The position numbers and the translations under genes were made by a program. A DNA stretch of 64,000 bases from Paenisporosarcina quisquiliarum_A (GTDB taxonomy: Bacteria > Bacillota > Bacilli > Bacillales_A > Planococcaceae): NCBI RefSeq assembly GCF_043641925.1, contig NZ_JBHZRU010000015.1, positions 1-64,000 on the forward strand, read 5' to 3'. Below the pieces are notes generated by a model that saw only the letters and a program-made list of their open reading frames with translations, ran no database searches and was not told the origin of the DNA. The number at the start of each line of letters is the position of its first letter. The first letter of the stretch is position 1. Shown here in pieces: positions 51,460 to 60,033 of this stretch.

Positions 51460-51566
51460 TTTCGACGGACGCTTTCCGCGGGCACGACTTCAGCCGCTTC
51501 CCTCGCTTTGCTCAGTCCAGGGTCTTCAGTTCGTGCTGATTCCGCTGGAGTCGCCGTCTCCATTTC
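51460..51566 (-). repeat. Dispersed GC-rich intergenic element, copy 3
   Basis: Read on the minus strand: GAGACGGCGACTCCAGCGG, GAAGACCCTGGACTGAGCAA, GGAAGCGGCTGAAGTCGTGC, CCGCGGAAAGCGTCCGTC, in the block order of copies 1 and 2. About 120 bp upstream of the atp promoter. Confidence 0.75.
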
Positions 51567-51671
51567 AATCATTAGAAGTTGAGATAAATATAAATAATAT
51601 TCATTTTTTCTCATATCAAGTTAAACACTTTTAAAATAATTACTTTCAACTACATCATTAGTAAGGCACTA

Positions 51672-51721
51672 TTCTTTTAACCAGAAGCGCAGCGAAAACC
51701 AAAACCATTCAAATAGATGCC
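51672..51721. repeat. Left direct repeat flanking the family C array
   Basis: TTCTTTTAACCAGAAGCGCA continuing with GCGAAAACCAAAACC and ATTCAAATAGATGCC, matching 51945-51992 with few differences. The pair brackets the array. Confidence 0.7.
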
Positions 51722-51782
51722 ATTTCGCTGGTCGCACTATTGAGTTGGCAGATCACCTAGTTAACTTGGCTACGAAACGCGA

Positions 51783-51877
51783 TTGATTGATAAATCGCCC
51801 AGTTTGATTGATAAATCGTCAGATTGATTGATAAATCTCTAATTTGATTGATAAACCCTTCAGTTTGATTGATAAAT
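51783..51877. repeat. 21-bp phased repeat array, family C (five units)
   Basis: Cores TTGATTGATAAAT start at 51783, 51804, 51824, 51844 and 51865 (spacing 21, 20, 20, 21); one core ends in AAC. Linkers (CGCCCAGT, CGTCAGA, CTCTAAT, CCTTCAGT) differ. The 13-bp core and linker length equal those of families A and B though the sequence is unrelated. It lies between atpZ and mnaA. Confidence 0.85.
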
Positions 51878-51944
51878 TCACAAAACCAATACTACTGTAG
51901 AAAAATCGTCTCATTAATCAAGTGAATTTTGTATTGAAATGAAC

Positions 51945-51992
51945 TTCTTTTAAATAGAAGCGCAGCGAAAATCAAAACATTCATATAAACGC
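51945..51992. repeat. Right direct repeat flanking the family C array
   Basis: TTCTTTTAAATAGAAGCGCA continuing with GCGAAAATCAAAAC and ATTCATATAAACGCC; see the left copy at 51672. Confidence 0.7.
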
Positions 51993-52042
51993 CTTCTACC
52001 AATCCACTCAAGCAATTTCCAGCGTTTACTTGTTTACAAACG

Positions 52043-52071
52043 AAAAGGAACTGCAAATGCAGTTCCTTTTT
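52043..52071 (-). terminator. Terminator of mnaA
   Basis: AAAGGAACTGCA / TGCAGTTCCTTT arms, 2-nt to 4-nt loop, TTTTCG on the minus strand. Confidence 0.85.
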
Positions 52072-52074
52072 CAT

Positions 52075-53193
52075 TTAGTTTTTAGTTAAATAATCTTTTA
52101 AAGCTACAACAATTCTTCTAGAAGCTTCGCCATCGCCGTATGGGTTAGAGGCTTTTGACATTAAAGCGTATGCCGCTTCGTCAGTTAATAGCTCTTTGGC
52201 CATTCCGTAAATAGTTTCTTCATCTGTACCTGCTAACTTCAGTGTTCCTGCAGCGATTCCTTCAGGACGTTCTGTTGTATCACGTAATACAAGAACCGGT
52301 TTTCCTAATGATGGAGCCTCTTCTTGAACGCCACCAGAATCCGTCAAAATAATAAATGAACGTGCTGCGAAGTTATGGAAATCTAAAACTTCAAGCGGTT
52401 CAATTAAATGAATTCGAGGATCGTTCCCTAAAACTTCATTGGCAACTTCTCTTACAGCAGGATTCATATGCACAGGGTAAACCACTTGCACATCGTCATG
52501 CTCTTCAATTAATTGTTTAATTGCACGGAACATATTTCGCATAGGTTGTCCTAGGTTTTCACGACGGTGAGCCGTTAACAAAATCATGCGGTCTGAACCG
52601 ATTTTGTCTAGTACAGGATGCGTATATTCATCACGTACAGTTGTTTTCAGTGCATCAATTGCCGTATTTCCAGTAACCACGATGCAATCTTCTGGTTTAT
52701 TTTCTCGGCGTAAATTATCTGCAGAAACTTCTGTCGGTGAAAAATGTAAATCAGCCATGACACCAGTCAGTTGACGATTCATTTCTTCAGGATAAGGTGA
52801 ATATTTGTTAAATGTACGTAATCCTGCTTCCACGTGACCCACAGCGATTTGATTATAAAATGCAGCCAAGCTAGCAATAAACGTCGTTGTTGTATCCCCA
52901 TGAACTAAAACGATATCCGGTTTGGATTCTTTCATAACTGCATCCAAACCTTCTAATCCACGTGTTGTAACGTCTATTAATGTCTGACGATCTTTCATAA
53001 TATTTAAATCGAAATCCGGAGTAATTCCAAAAGTCTCTAAAACTTGATCAAGCATTTGACGGTGTTGGGCTGTTACAGTCACAATCGATTCAATGTCGTC
53101 TGCATGCTTTTCCAGTTCAAGAACTAGTGGTGCCATTTTAATGGCTTCCGGTCGTGTTCCGAAAATCGTCATTACTTTCCATTTTCTATTCAT
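52075..53193 (-). CDS. mnaA: UDP-N-acetylglucosamine 2-epimerase (non-hydrolysing)
   Basis: A 372-residue GT-B-fold epimerase making UDP-ManNAc for wall teichoic acid linkage units. TIFGTRPEAIKMAPLV, VHGDTTTTFIASLAAFY, VGHVEAGLRTFNKYSPYPEE, ITLTAHRRENLGQ-like LLTAHRRENLGQ and LTDSGGVQEEAPSLGKPVLVLR are intact. In B. subtilis the gene lies elsewhere; here it sits between atp and upp. Confidence 0.93.
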   Translation of the reverse strand: MNRKWKVMTIFGTRPEAIKMAPLVLELEKHADDIESIVTVTAQHRQMLDQVLETFGITPDFDLNIMKDRQTLIDVTTRGLEGLDAVMKESKPDIVLVHGDTTTTFIASLAAFYNQIAVGHVEAGLRTFNKYSPYPEEMNRQLTGVMADLHFSPTEVSADNLRRENKPEDCIVVTGNTAIDALKTTVRDEYTHPVLDKIGSDRMILLTAHRRENLGQPMRNMFRAIKQLIEEHDDVQVVYPVHMNPAVREVANEVLGNDPRIHLIEPLEVLDFHNFAARSFIILTDSGGVQEEAPSLGKPVLVLRDTTERPEGIAAGTLKLAGTDEETIYGMAKELLTDEAAYALMSKASNPYGDGEASRRIVVALKDYLTKN

Positions 53194-53212
53194 TTATCAC
53201 ACACATCCTTAC

Positions 53213-53842
53213 TTATTTCGTACCGAACAGACGGTCACCAGCATCGCCTAGTCCAGGAACAATATAACCATGATCATCTAATTTTTCATCAAGTGCCGCA
53301 ATGTAAATGTCTACGTCAGGGTGAGCTTCTTGAATCACTTCTACTCCTTCAGGCGCAGCAATTAGGCACATAAATTTAATATTTTTTGCTCCGCGCTTTT
53401 TCAATGAATTGATAGCTTCTAGTGCAGATCCGCCTGTTGCAAGCATTGGATCAACTAGAATAAAGTCACGTTCTTCAACATCAGCAGGTAATTTCACATA
53501 ATACTCGATCGGTTTAAGAGTTTGTGGATCACGATATAGACCGATATGACCTACCTTTGCAGCTGGAATTAATTTCAGAATCCCATCAACCATTCCGATA
53601 CCTGCACGCAGGATTGGGACGATACCAAGTTTTTTACCAGACAACACTTTTGCTTTTGCTGTTGTTACCGGTGTTTCAACATCAACTTCGTCAAGTGGCA
53701 TATCACGTGTAATTTCAAATGCCATTAATGTAGCAACTTCGTCTACAAGTTCACGAAATTCTTTAGTACCAGTTTTCTTATCTCGAATATACGTTAATTT
53801 ATGTTGGATCAATGGATGATCAAAAACGAATACTTTTCCCAT
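53213..53842 (-). CDS. upp: Uracil phosphoribosyltransferase
   Basis: A 209-residue pyrimidine-salvage enzyme forming UMP from uracil and PRPP. LGIVPILRAGIGMVDGIL and the PRPP loop LVDPMLATGGSALEAI are present; the C-terminal GYIVPGLGDAGDRLFGTK binds uracil. The start at 53842 follows AAGGAGATG; the open frame continues 10 codons upstream. Likely co-transcribed with mnaA (19-nt gap). Confidence 0.96.
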   Translation of the reverse strand: MGKVFVFDHPLIQHKLTYIRDKKTGTKEFRELVDEVATLMAFEITRDMPLDEVDVETPVTTAKAKVLSGKKLGIVPILRAGIGMVDGILKLIPAAKVGHIGLYRDPQTLKPIEYYVKLPADVEERDFILVDPMLATGGSALEAINSLKKRGAKNIKFMCLIAAPEGVEVIQEAHPDVDIYIAALDEKLDDHGYIVPGLGDAGDRLFGTK

Positions 53843-53884
53843 TCCGTTCATCTCCTTATGTTCAAACTTCATCTATTATAGCAG

Positions 53885-53921
53885 AAAAACACAGCGGGGC
53901 TAGATGCCGGACTGTGTTTTT
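53885..53921. terminator. Terminator of the LOV-GGDEF-EAL gene
   Basis: AAAAACACAG / CTGTGTTTTT arms with a 17-nt inner region that can pair partly (CCGGCATCTAGCCCCG); T runs on both sides. Confidence 0.75.
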
Positions 53922-53925
53922 TACA

Positions 53926-56118
53926 TTACAATTGAAGACGCAATACTTCGTCAACTTCATTTACTGGCATCGGTTTAAAGAAATAATATCCTTGCCCGCT
54001 CTGACAGCCCATTAACTTTAAAATCGTTAATTGTTCGACCGTTTCAATTCCTTCCGCGATCGATTCCATATTTAAGTTGTTAGCTAACTGAATAATTGTG
54101 CGGACAATTGCAAGAGTTCCTTCATGGTCAATTTTAGATATAAAACTTCGATCAATCTTTATTTCCGTGAATGGAAGTTGTTGAATATAACTTAATGAAG
54201 AAAAGCCCATTCCAAAGTCATCTACTGAACTTTCAAATCCTGCTAATCGAAGTTGTTCAAATATAAGTTTTGCCAGTTCAAAATCTACTAATCCGATACT
54301 CTCTGTAATTTCAACTCGAATATATTGAGGCTCAATCTTATAATCTTTTACCGTATTCACTAGGTCATTTATAAAATCAGGATGAAAAAAGTGATCTGTC
54401 GATACATTAATCGCCACTTGGTATAGTTTTTGTCCTTCGAGTTTTCGGTTAGAAAGCCAATTTAAAACTTTATGAAGAACTTGCATTTCTATACTTCTGA
54501 TTTTCCCTGCGTTTTCAGCAGCTTGAATAAATACACTTGGAGGGATAACCCCTAAATCAGGTGAAGTCCACCTTGCTAATGCTTCAAAAGAGAAAATTTC
54601 TCCAGTGGATAAATTCACCTTTGGTTGTAAATGAATATCGAATTCTTGTCTTTGAATAGCATGGGACAAATGGTTAAAAATCGTCATCTCATGTTTCGCT
54701 GCTACATCTTGTGTTGATTCAAAGAAAGAGATGGAATTGCCCATTCGTTTTTTTGCATCTGACAAAGCAGTATCTGTGTAACGAATAAGTTCATCTGCTG
54801 ATTTGTCTTGTTTTGTAAAAGTCATGACACCCATTTTAAGCGTAATAAATACCTCTGCATCCGCTACTAAAAAGGGATCCGTTGCAATCTGGGCGATTTT
54901 AGCAGCATAAGATTCTACGTCTTTTAATGGAAGAACACTAGCAAAAATCAGGGCAGAACTAGCAAATCTGGCTATGACATCGTGAGTTCCATTACATGTT
55001 CTGTGAATTCTTTGCCCTAACTGTTTTATGAGGTCATCACCAGCGTGCCTGCCATATATATCAACAATCTTTGCAAATTCACTAGGTTCAAGAATAGCAA
55101 TGCAACCGGTTTTTCTTTCTAGTAAAATATCCTTCAGTTCATTCGTAAAATAGTGGCGATTAGGCAAATCTGTATCTGAATCTATATAAGCCAGTCTTAA
55201 TATTTCATCTTGATGCTCCGCATTCTTAATTGACAACGAAATAAGTGGAATGAGACGCTGAATAAATTCTAAATCTACTGCACGAGGTTTATTAATAGTA
55301 GAAAAATAAGTAGCAAATGTTCCTACAATTTTATTATCAGAAGTCAAAATCGGCATTGACCAGCATGCTCGTAAGCCATGTGGCAAAGCGATCTCTTTAT
55401 AGTTTGTCCACAATGGATCAGTTGCTATATCCGTTACAATAATTGGTTTTTTCAAGTAGGCAGCCGTTCCACAAGACCCAGCATTCGGTCCAATTTTTCG
55501 ACCATGAATTGACTGATTGTATTCGGTAGGCAATGACTTAGCGGCTGCTACTACTAAGCGTTCATTTTCATCAACTAATAACACGGAACATTTCGTTCCT
55601 TGTTGGAAAAAGCTTTCAGCTAAATCACAAATTTTTTGTAAAAGAATCGTTAAGGCATACCCTTTATCGATTCCTTGATAAATTTCTTGTTGGACGAGAA
55701 AAAGTGCCTCTGTTTGTTTGCGATTTGTTACATCGAGTTGCAAACCGATATAAAATAATAACGTTCCTGCTTCATCTCTCAGTGGTTGAATAACGAGTTC
55801 ATTCCAAAAAGGGGTACCATCTTTGCGATAGTTTAATACTTCAGTGTGTACGGGCATTTCTTTATCCATTTTAGATTTCAGGAATTTCACTGAACCTATG
55901 TCGGTATCTGGACCTTGTAAAAACCGACAATTTTTACCGATTAGTTCGTCTTGATCGTAACCAGACATTCGAATGAAAGCATCGTTTACGTAGACTAGTG
56001 GATTATCTGGTAGATCAGGATCTGAGACGACAAAGCTAGTTTGATATTGCTCACCTAAACGACGCAACCATGCAAATAACATTTCTTTGCTCAACTCTTT
56101 TGGATAATTCGTCTGCAT
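53926..56118 (-). CDS. LOV-GAF-GGDEF(degenerate)-EAL blue-light-responsive c-di-GMP phosphodiesterase
   Basis: A 730-residue soluble regulator. Residues 20-135 are a LOV-type PAS domain: the flavin-adduct motif GKNCRFLQGPDTD puts the reactive Cys at 64, with NYRKDGTPFWNEL Asn ligands and the Gln of YIGLQLD. A GAF domain (about 140-300) and a GGDEF domain (about 310-460) follow; the GGDEF signature reads RFASSALIF, so it is not a cyclase. The EAL domain (about 475-725) keeps FEALARW, EITES, DDFGMGFS, KIDRSFI and EGIETVEQ. Predicted role: blue light changes c-di-GMP breakdown. Start at 56118 after AGGGGTGAT. Monocistronic, own terminator. Confidence 0.9.
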   Translation of the reverse strand: MQTNYPKELSKEMLFAWLRRLGEQYQTSFVVSDPDLPDNPLVYVNDAFIRMSGYDQDELIGKNCRFLQGPDTDIGSVKFLKSKMDKEMPVHTEVLNYRKDGTPFWNELVIQPLRDEAGTLLFYIGLQLDVTNRKQTEALFLVQQEIYQGIDKGYALTILLQKICDLAESFFQQGTKCSVLLVDENERLVVAAAKSLPTEYNQSIHGRKIGPNAGSCGTAAYLKKPIIVTDIATDPLWTNYKEIALPHGLRACWSMPILTSDNKIVGTFATYFSTINKPRAVDLEFIQRLIPLISLSIKNAEHQDEILRLAYIDSDTDLPNRHYFTNELKDILLERKTGCIAILEPSEFAKIVDIYGRHAGDDLIKQLGQRIHRTCNGTHDVIARFASSALIFASVLPLKDVESYAAKIAQIATDPFLVADAEVFITLKMGVMTFTKQDKSADELIRYTDTALSDAKKRMGNSISFFESTQDVAAKHEMTIFNHLSHAIQRQEFDIHLQPKVNLSTGEIFSFEALARWTSPDLGVIPPSVFIQAAENAGKIRSIEMQVLHKVLNWLSNRKLEGQKLYQVAINVSTDHFFHPDFINDLVNTVKDYKIEPQYIRVEITESIGLVDFELAKLIFEQLRLAGFESSVDDFGMGFSSLSYIQQLPFTEIKIDRSFISKIDHEGTLAIVRTIIQLANNLNMESIAEGIETVEQLTILKLMGCQSGQGYYFFKPMPVNEVDEVLRLQL

Positions 56119-56307
56119 ACCTATCACCCCTAAAGTTATAGTCATACTTATATCCTATTAGATTCTATTTAAAAAAGCTACTTTCGAATGGTAAAATTAG
56201 TGAAAATTTAGAATAATCTATATTCTTATCTTTTCCCAATTTTTATTGGTCCTAGTAGAACCCCACGCCTTTCCTATCCTACTATCTAAATACTCATAAT
56301 TTCTAAT

Positions 56308-56353
56308 AAAAAAAAATCTGCTTCATTCTTCATACGAAGAATTCCACAGACTT
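56308..56353 (-). terminator. Terminator of the glyA operon
   Basis: TCTG..GAATTCTTC / GAAGAATGAAGCAGA arms with small mismatches; nine T on the minus strand. The rest of 56119-56377 has no feature. Confidence 0.75.
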
Positions 56354-56377
56354 TCTTTCTAGTAATTATCTAACTCT

Positions 56378-57613
56378 TTATTTATATAATGGGTATTTAG
56401 AAGTCAGTGCCGCTACTCGCTCAGCTACTTCTTTCTTCACTTCACTATCTTCATGGTTCTTCAATAATTTAACCATAATTGTCGCAATTTCTTTCATGTC
56501 CTCTTCTTTAAATCCGCGAGATGTAACTGCAGGTGTTCCAATACGGATACCTGAAGTAACAAATGGGCTTTCTGTGTCAAAAGGAATTGTGTTTTTATTA
56601 ACCGTAATACCAACTTCGTCTAACACGTGCTCAGCTACTTTACCTGTAAGGTTTAATGAGCGAAGGTTTACAAGCATTAAGTGATTGTCTGTTCCACCTG
56701 ATACAATTTCAATCCCTTCAGCCATGAATGCTTCAGCTAGCGCTTTTGCATTTTTCACGACTTGTTGGATGTATGTTTTGAACTCAGGTTGTTGCGCTTC
56801 ACCGAATGCGACTGCTTTAGAAGCAATTACATGCATTAAAGGTCCACCTTGAATTCCTGGGAAAATCGTTTTATCAATTTTCTTAGCGAACTCTTCTGTA
56901 CATAAAATAAGTCCTCCGCGAGGTCCACGTAATGTTTTATGTGTAGTAGATGTCACAAAATGTGCATGTGGGACTGGGTTTGGATGTTCACCAGTTGCCA
57001 CTAAACCTGCAATATGAGCCATATCCACCATTAAATACGCACCGACTTCGTCAGCGATTTCACGGAACTTAGCAAAATCGATCACACGAGAGTAAGCGCT
57101 AGCACCAGCAACAATCATTTTAGGTTTGTGTTCTAAAGCTTTAGAACGAACATCTTCGTAATCGATCATTTCATTGTCTGGATTCACACCATATTCAACA
57201 AAGTTGTATTGAATTCCACTGAAGTTCACATGACTACCGTGTGTTAAATGACCACCGTGAGATAAGTTCATCCCTAGTACGGTATCCCCTTGTTCAAGTG
57301 CTGTCATATAGACCGCCATATTTGCTTGTGAACCAGAGTGTGGCTGTACGTTTGCGTGATCCGCTCCGAAGATTTCTTTTAAGCGATCGCGTGCAATATT
57401 TTCAACAACATCCACGTGTTCACAACCACCGTAGTAGCGTTTCCCTGGATATCCTTCAGCGTATTTATTCGTTAGCACTGATCCTTGCGCTTCCATTACT
57501 GCTTCAGAAACGAAGTTTTCAGATGCAATTAGTTCAATATTCGCTTCTTGACGTGTCTTTTCAGCTTGCATCGCTTCAAATACTGTATGATCTTGTTCGG
57601 CAATTTTTTTCAT
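56378..57613 (-). CDS. glyA: Serine hydroxymethyltransferase
   Basis: A 411-residue PLP enzyme interconverting serine and glycine with tetrahydrofolate. NIELIASENFVSEAVM, YAEGYPGKRYYGGCEHVD, the PLP Lys in TSTTHKTLRGPRGG and SGIRIGTPAVTSRG are all present. AAAGGGGATATGGACTC ribosome site. Conserved next to ywlG. Confidence 0.97.
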   Translation of the reverse strand: MKKIAEQDHTVFEAMQAEKTRQEANIELIASENFVSEAVMEAQGSVLTNKYAEGYPGKRYYGGCEHVDVVENIARDRLKEIFGADHANVQPHSGSQANMAVYMTALEQGDTVLGMNLSHGGHLTHGSHVNFSGIQYNFVEYGVNPDNEMIDYEDVRSKALEHKPKMIVAGASAYSRVIDFAKFREIADEVGAYLMVDMAHIAGLVATGEHPNPVPHAHFVTSTTHKTLRGPRGGLILCTEEFAKKIDKTIFPGIQGGPLMHVIASKAVAFGEAQQPEFKTYIQQVVKNAKALAEAFMAEGIEIVSGGTDNHLMLVNLRSLNLTGKVAEHVLDEVGITVNKNTIPFDTESPFVTSGIRIGTPAVTSRGFKEEDMKEIATIMVKLLKNHEDSEVKKEVAERVAALTSKYPLYK

Positions 57614-57628
57614 GAGTCCATATCCCCT

Positions 57629-58186
57629 TTATGTCTTCTTGATGTGATAGATTGCACGTGTTCCGCCAATCAATTTAGGACGAGTTGTAGCAACTGTTAC
57701 AACCGCGTCACCTATTTGTTTGACTGACGTTCGAATCGGCACCGCAACCGGTTTTAAATGCATACCAATTAACGTTTGACCAATATCAATGCCACCATGG
57801 GCTTGAATCGATTCGACGATGACTGGCTCATTAAACTGTGTATAGGCGAAGGCAGACATTGAACCGCCTGCTTTTTGAACGGGTATAACCGAGACAGGAT
57901 CGAGTTTGTACTCAAGAGCTGTTCGGTTTTCCATCGTTAACGCTCGGTTAATATGTTCACAGCCTTGAAAGGCTAAATGGAGTTGATGCTTTTCTGCAAA
58001 TGAATGAAGTGGTTGGAACAAGGCTTCGGCTATTTCTAAACCGCCAGATGATCCAATCCGTTTTCCTACAATTTCAGATGTAGAACACCCCACAACAAAC
58101 AGCTGACCCGGATGGTATACGACTTGCGTACTTAACTCAGCTAATAATTCTTCAAGCTGCAAACGCCACAATGTATGTGCATCCAT
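57629..58186 (-). CDS. ywlG: YwlG family protein (DUF436)
   Basis: A 185-residue protein of the TIGR01440/DUF436 family: VVGCSTSEIVGKRIGS, AFQGCEHINRALTMENR and AHGGIDIGQTLIGMHLKPVAVP are diagnostic. Function unknown; always with glyA and rpiB in Bacillales. Confidence 0.9.
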   Translation of the reverse strand: MDAHTLWRLQLEELLAELSTQVVYHPGQLFVVGCSTSEIVGKRIGSSGGLEIAEALFQPLHSFAEKHQLHLAFQGCEHINRALTMENRTALEYKLDPVSVIPVQKAGGSMSAFAYTQFNEPVIVESIQAHGGIDIGQTLIGMHLKPVAVPIRTSVKQIGDAVVTVATTRPKLIGGTRAIYHIKKT

Positions 58187-58200
58187 CCAACGATTCCCCT

Positions 58201-58641
58201 TTATTCGTTTTCTAGTGCTGTTAATTTTTCAACGCGTCGCTCGTGACGACCGCCTTCAAATTCTCCTTCAAGCCAAGTTTGGACGATTTCTCTTGCCAAT
58301 CCCCCACCAATTACTCGTTCACCCATTGCTAATATATTTGAATCATTATGACCTCTTGTTGCTTTTGCGCTGAAAACATCATGCACAAGTGCACAACGTA
58401 TGCCTTTGACTTTATTGGCAGCAATCGACATGCCTATTCCCGTACCACAAATTAGGATACCGCGGTCAAAAGTTCCGTTTGCTACACCTTCAGAAACTGG
58501 TTTTGCATAATCCGGATAATCGACCGAATCACTTGTTTGAGGACCGAAATCTTGATACGTATGCCCAAGTTCGTTTAGTAACGTTGTAATTTCTTTTCGT
58601 AAATTATTTCCGCCATGATCAGAAGAAATAGCAATATTCAT
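58201..58641 (-). CDS. rpiB: Ribose-5-phosphate isomerase B (YwlF)
   Basis: A 146-residue RpiB/LacA-family isomerase. ISSDHGGNNLRKEI, ILICGTGIGMSIAANK (catalytic Cys), HDVFSAKATRGHNDSNILAMG are intact. It links the pentose-phosphate route to nucleotide synthesis. Confidence 0.93.
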   Translation of the reverse strand: MNIAISSDHGGNNLRKEITTLLNELGHTYQDFGPQTSDSVDYPDYAKPVSEGVANGTFDRGILICGTGIGMSIAANKVKGIRCALVHDVFSAKATRGHNDSNILAMGERVIGGGLAREIVQTWLEGEFEGGRHERRVEKLTALENE

Positions 58642-58723
58642 CAGAGTCCCTCTTTTCTTTTCAACCTCATGAATATCTTATCATTATTCGAATAAAAAGT
58701 ACCAACTTGTCCAAAAGAGTTCG

Positions 58724-60031
58724 TTAAATTTCGCTCGTTGTACGATCAAATTGTTGAATCATTTTATGTAATTGCTGAGATTGTTCTTTTAGTTCTGCAG
58801 ACAATTGATCGATATGTTCAATTGATTTAGATTGTTCTTCTGTAGCACTTCTTACTTCTAAAGCTCCTGCAGACGTTTCTTCTGCAATTGCTGCTACTTC
58901 TTGCGATTGTTGGGCAGTCATTTCAATATTTTTTAGTTGTTTCTCAACAAATCCTGAAATTTCCACGACAGATTCTGCTACTTCATGAATTTTACTCGTC
59001 ATTCCTTCAACCGCTTCATTGGTTTCAGAAACTCGTGTTGCTTCATTCACAGCAAATGAAACTTGTTCGGTCATTTGGGTAACAACTGTTTGAACATCCG
59101 ATTGAATGGCATGAATTAGTTCTGAAATTCCTTTTACGGCATTCGCACTCTCATCAGCTAATTTACGAACTTCTTCAGCGACAATAGCAAAGCCTTTGCC
59201 ATGTTCACCAGCTCTTGCAGCTTCTATAGAAGCATTTAATGCCAATAAATTCGTTTGAGCGGCAATATCACCTACAAGGCCAATAATGCGTTCAACTTTT
59301 CCTGCATTTTCTTCAAGTGTATAGATATTACCTAAAGCAGATTCACTTCCAGTTGCAATTCGTTGAATGCCATTTACGAGTGATTGAATGATAACAGTCG
59401 TAGATTCAAGTTCAGTGATCATTTGTTTCGAATGAAGAGAAGAACTTTCAGCGCGTGTATTCATTTCAGAAGCTAATATTCGTACTACTTGAACGGACTC
59501 AGCGGTGTCTTGAATGGAGACAGCTGAACTTTCTGCTCCTTGAGAAATTTGAGATATAGTATAAGAAATGGTCTCAGCTTGAGCGGATGCTGCTGATGTT
59601 TCAGTTGAAAGCAGTTGGACCGTTTTATTTGTGCGTTCGAAATTATCTTCAATACTATCAACCATTTGTCGCATATTCGTCAGCATCGATTGAAAAGCAA
59701 TGGCAACAGAATTGATTTCATCGGTTGAATTTGAAATCTTCACATCAACGCCTATTTTTCCTTGGGCTGCTAGGTTCGCAACTTGTTCTAAGTTTTGAAG
59801 AGGTTTTACTAATAAAGAACTGAAGAAATAAGCTAAAATACCAGACCATAGAATCCCTAATGCATATGTACTAAGTTCAAAGATAAACGAATTAATTTCC
59901 GGAAAAAAGTTGGGTTGAAGATAGTTGATAAATATAGCACTCGTTGTATATGTAATGACCGCTAACGTAACAACGAATAATACAATCTTACTTTTCAATC
60001 CAAACTTACGTTTCTGTTTTTGAGCTTCCAT
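58724..60031 (-). CDS. Methyl-accepting chemotaxis protein with minimal sensor
   Basis: About 435 residues. Two membrane helices (IVLFVVTLAVITYTTSAIF; FELSTYALGILWSGILAYFF) are separated by only some 15 residues, so no ligand domain lies outside. HAMP (SSLLVKPLQNLEQVANLAAQGKI) and a full signalling domain with the hairpin tip ERIIGLVGDIAAQTNLLALNASIEAARAGEHGKGFAIVAEEVRKLADES follow. It probably senses membrane state or cytosolic input. ATG at 60031 follows GGAGG by 7 nt; ATG at 60037 overlaps the ywlE stop. It is inserted between ywlE and rpiB, which are adjacent in B. subtilis. Confidence 0.88.
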   Translation of the reverse strand: MEAQKQKRKFGLKSKIVLFVVTLAVITYTTSAIFINYLQPNFFPEINSFIFELSTYALGILWSGILAYFFSSLLVKPLQNLEQVANLAAQGKIGVDVKISNSTDEINSVAIAFQSMLTNMRQMVDSIEDNFERTNKTVQLLSTETSAASAQAETISYTISQISQGAESSAVSIQDTAESVQVVRILASEMNTRAESSSLHSKQMITELESTTVIIQSLVNGIQRIATGSESALGNIYTLEENAGKVERIIGLVGDIAAQTNLLALNASIEAARAGEHGKGFAIVAEEVRKLADESANAVKGISELIHAIQSDVQTVVTQMTEQVSFAVNEATRVSETNEAVEGMTSKIHEVAESVVEISGFVEKQLKNIEMTAQQSQEVAAIAEETSAGALEVRSATEEQSKSIEHIDQLSAELKEQSQQLHKMIQQFDRTTSEI

Positions 60032-60033
60032 GT

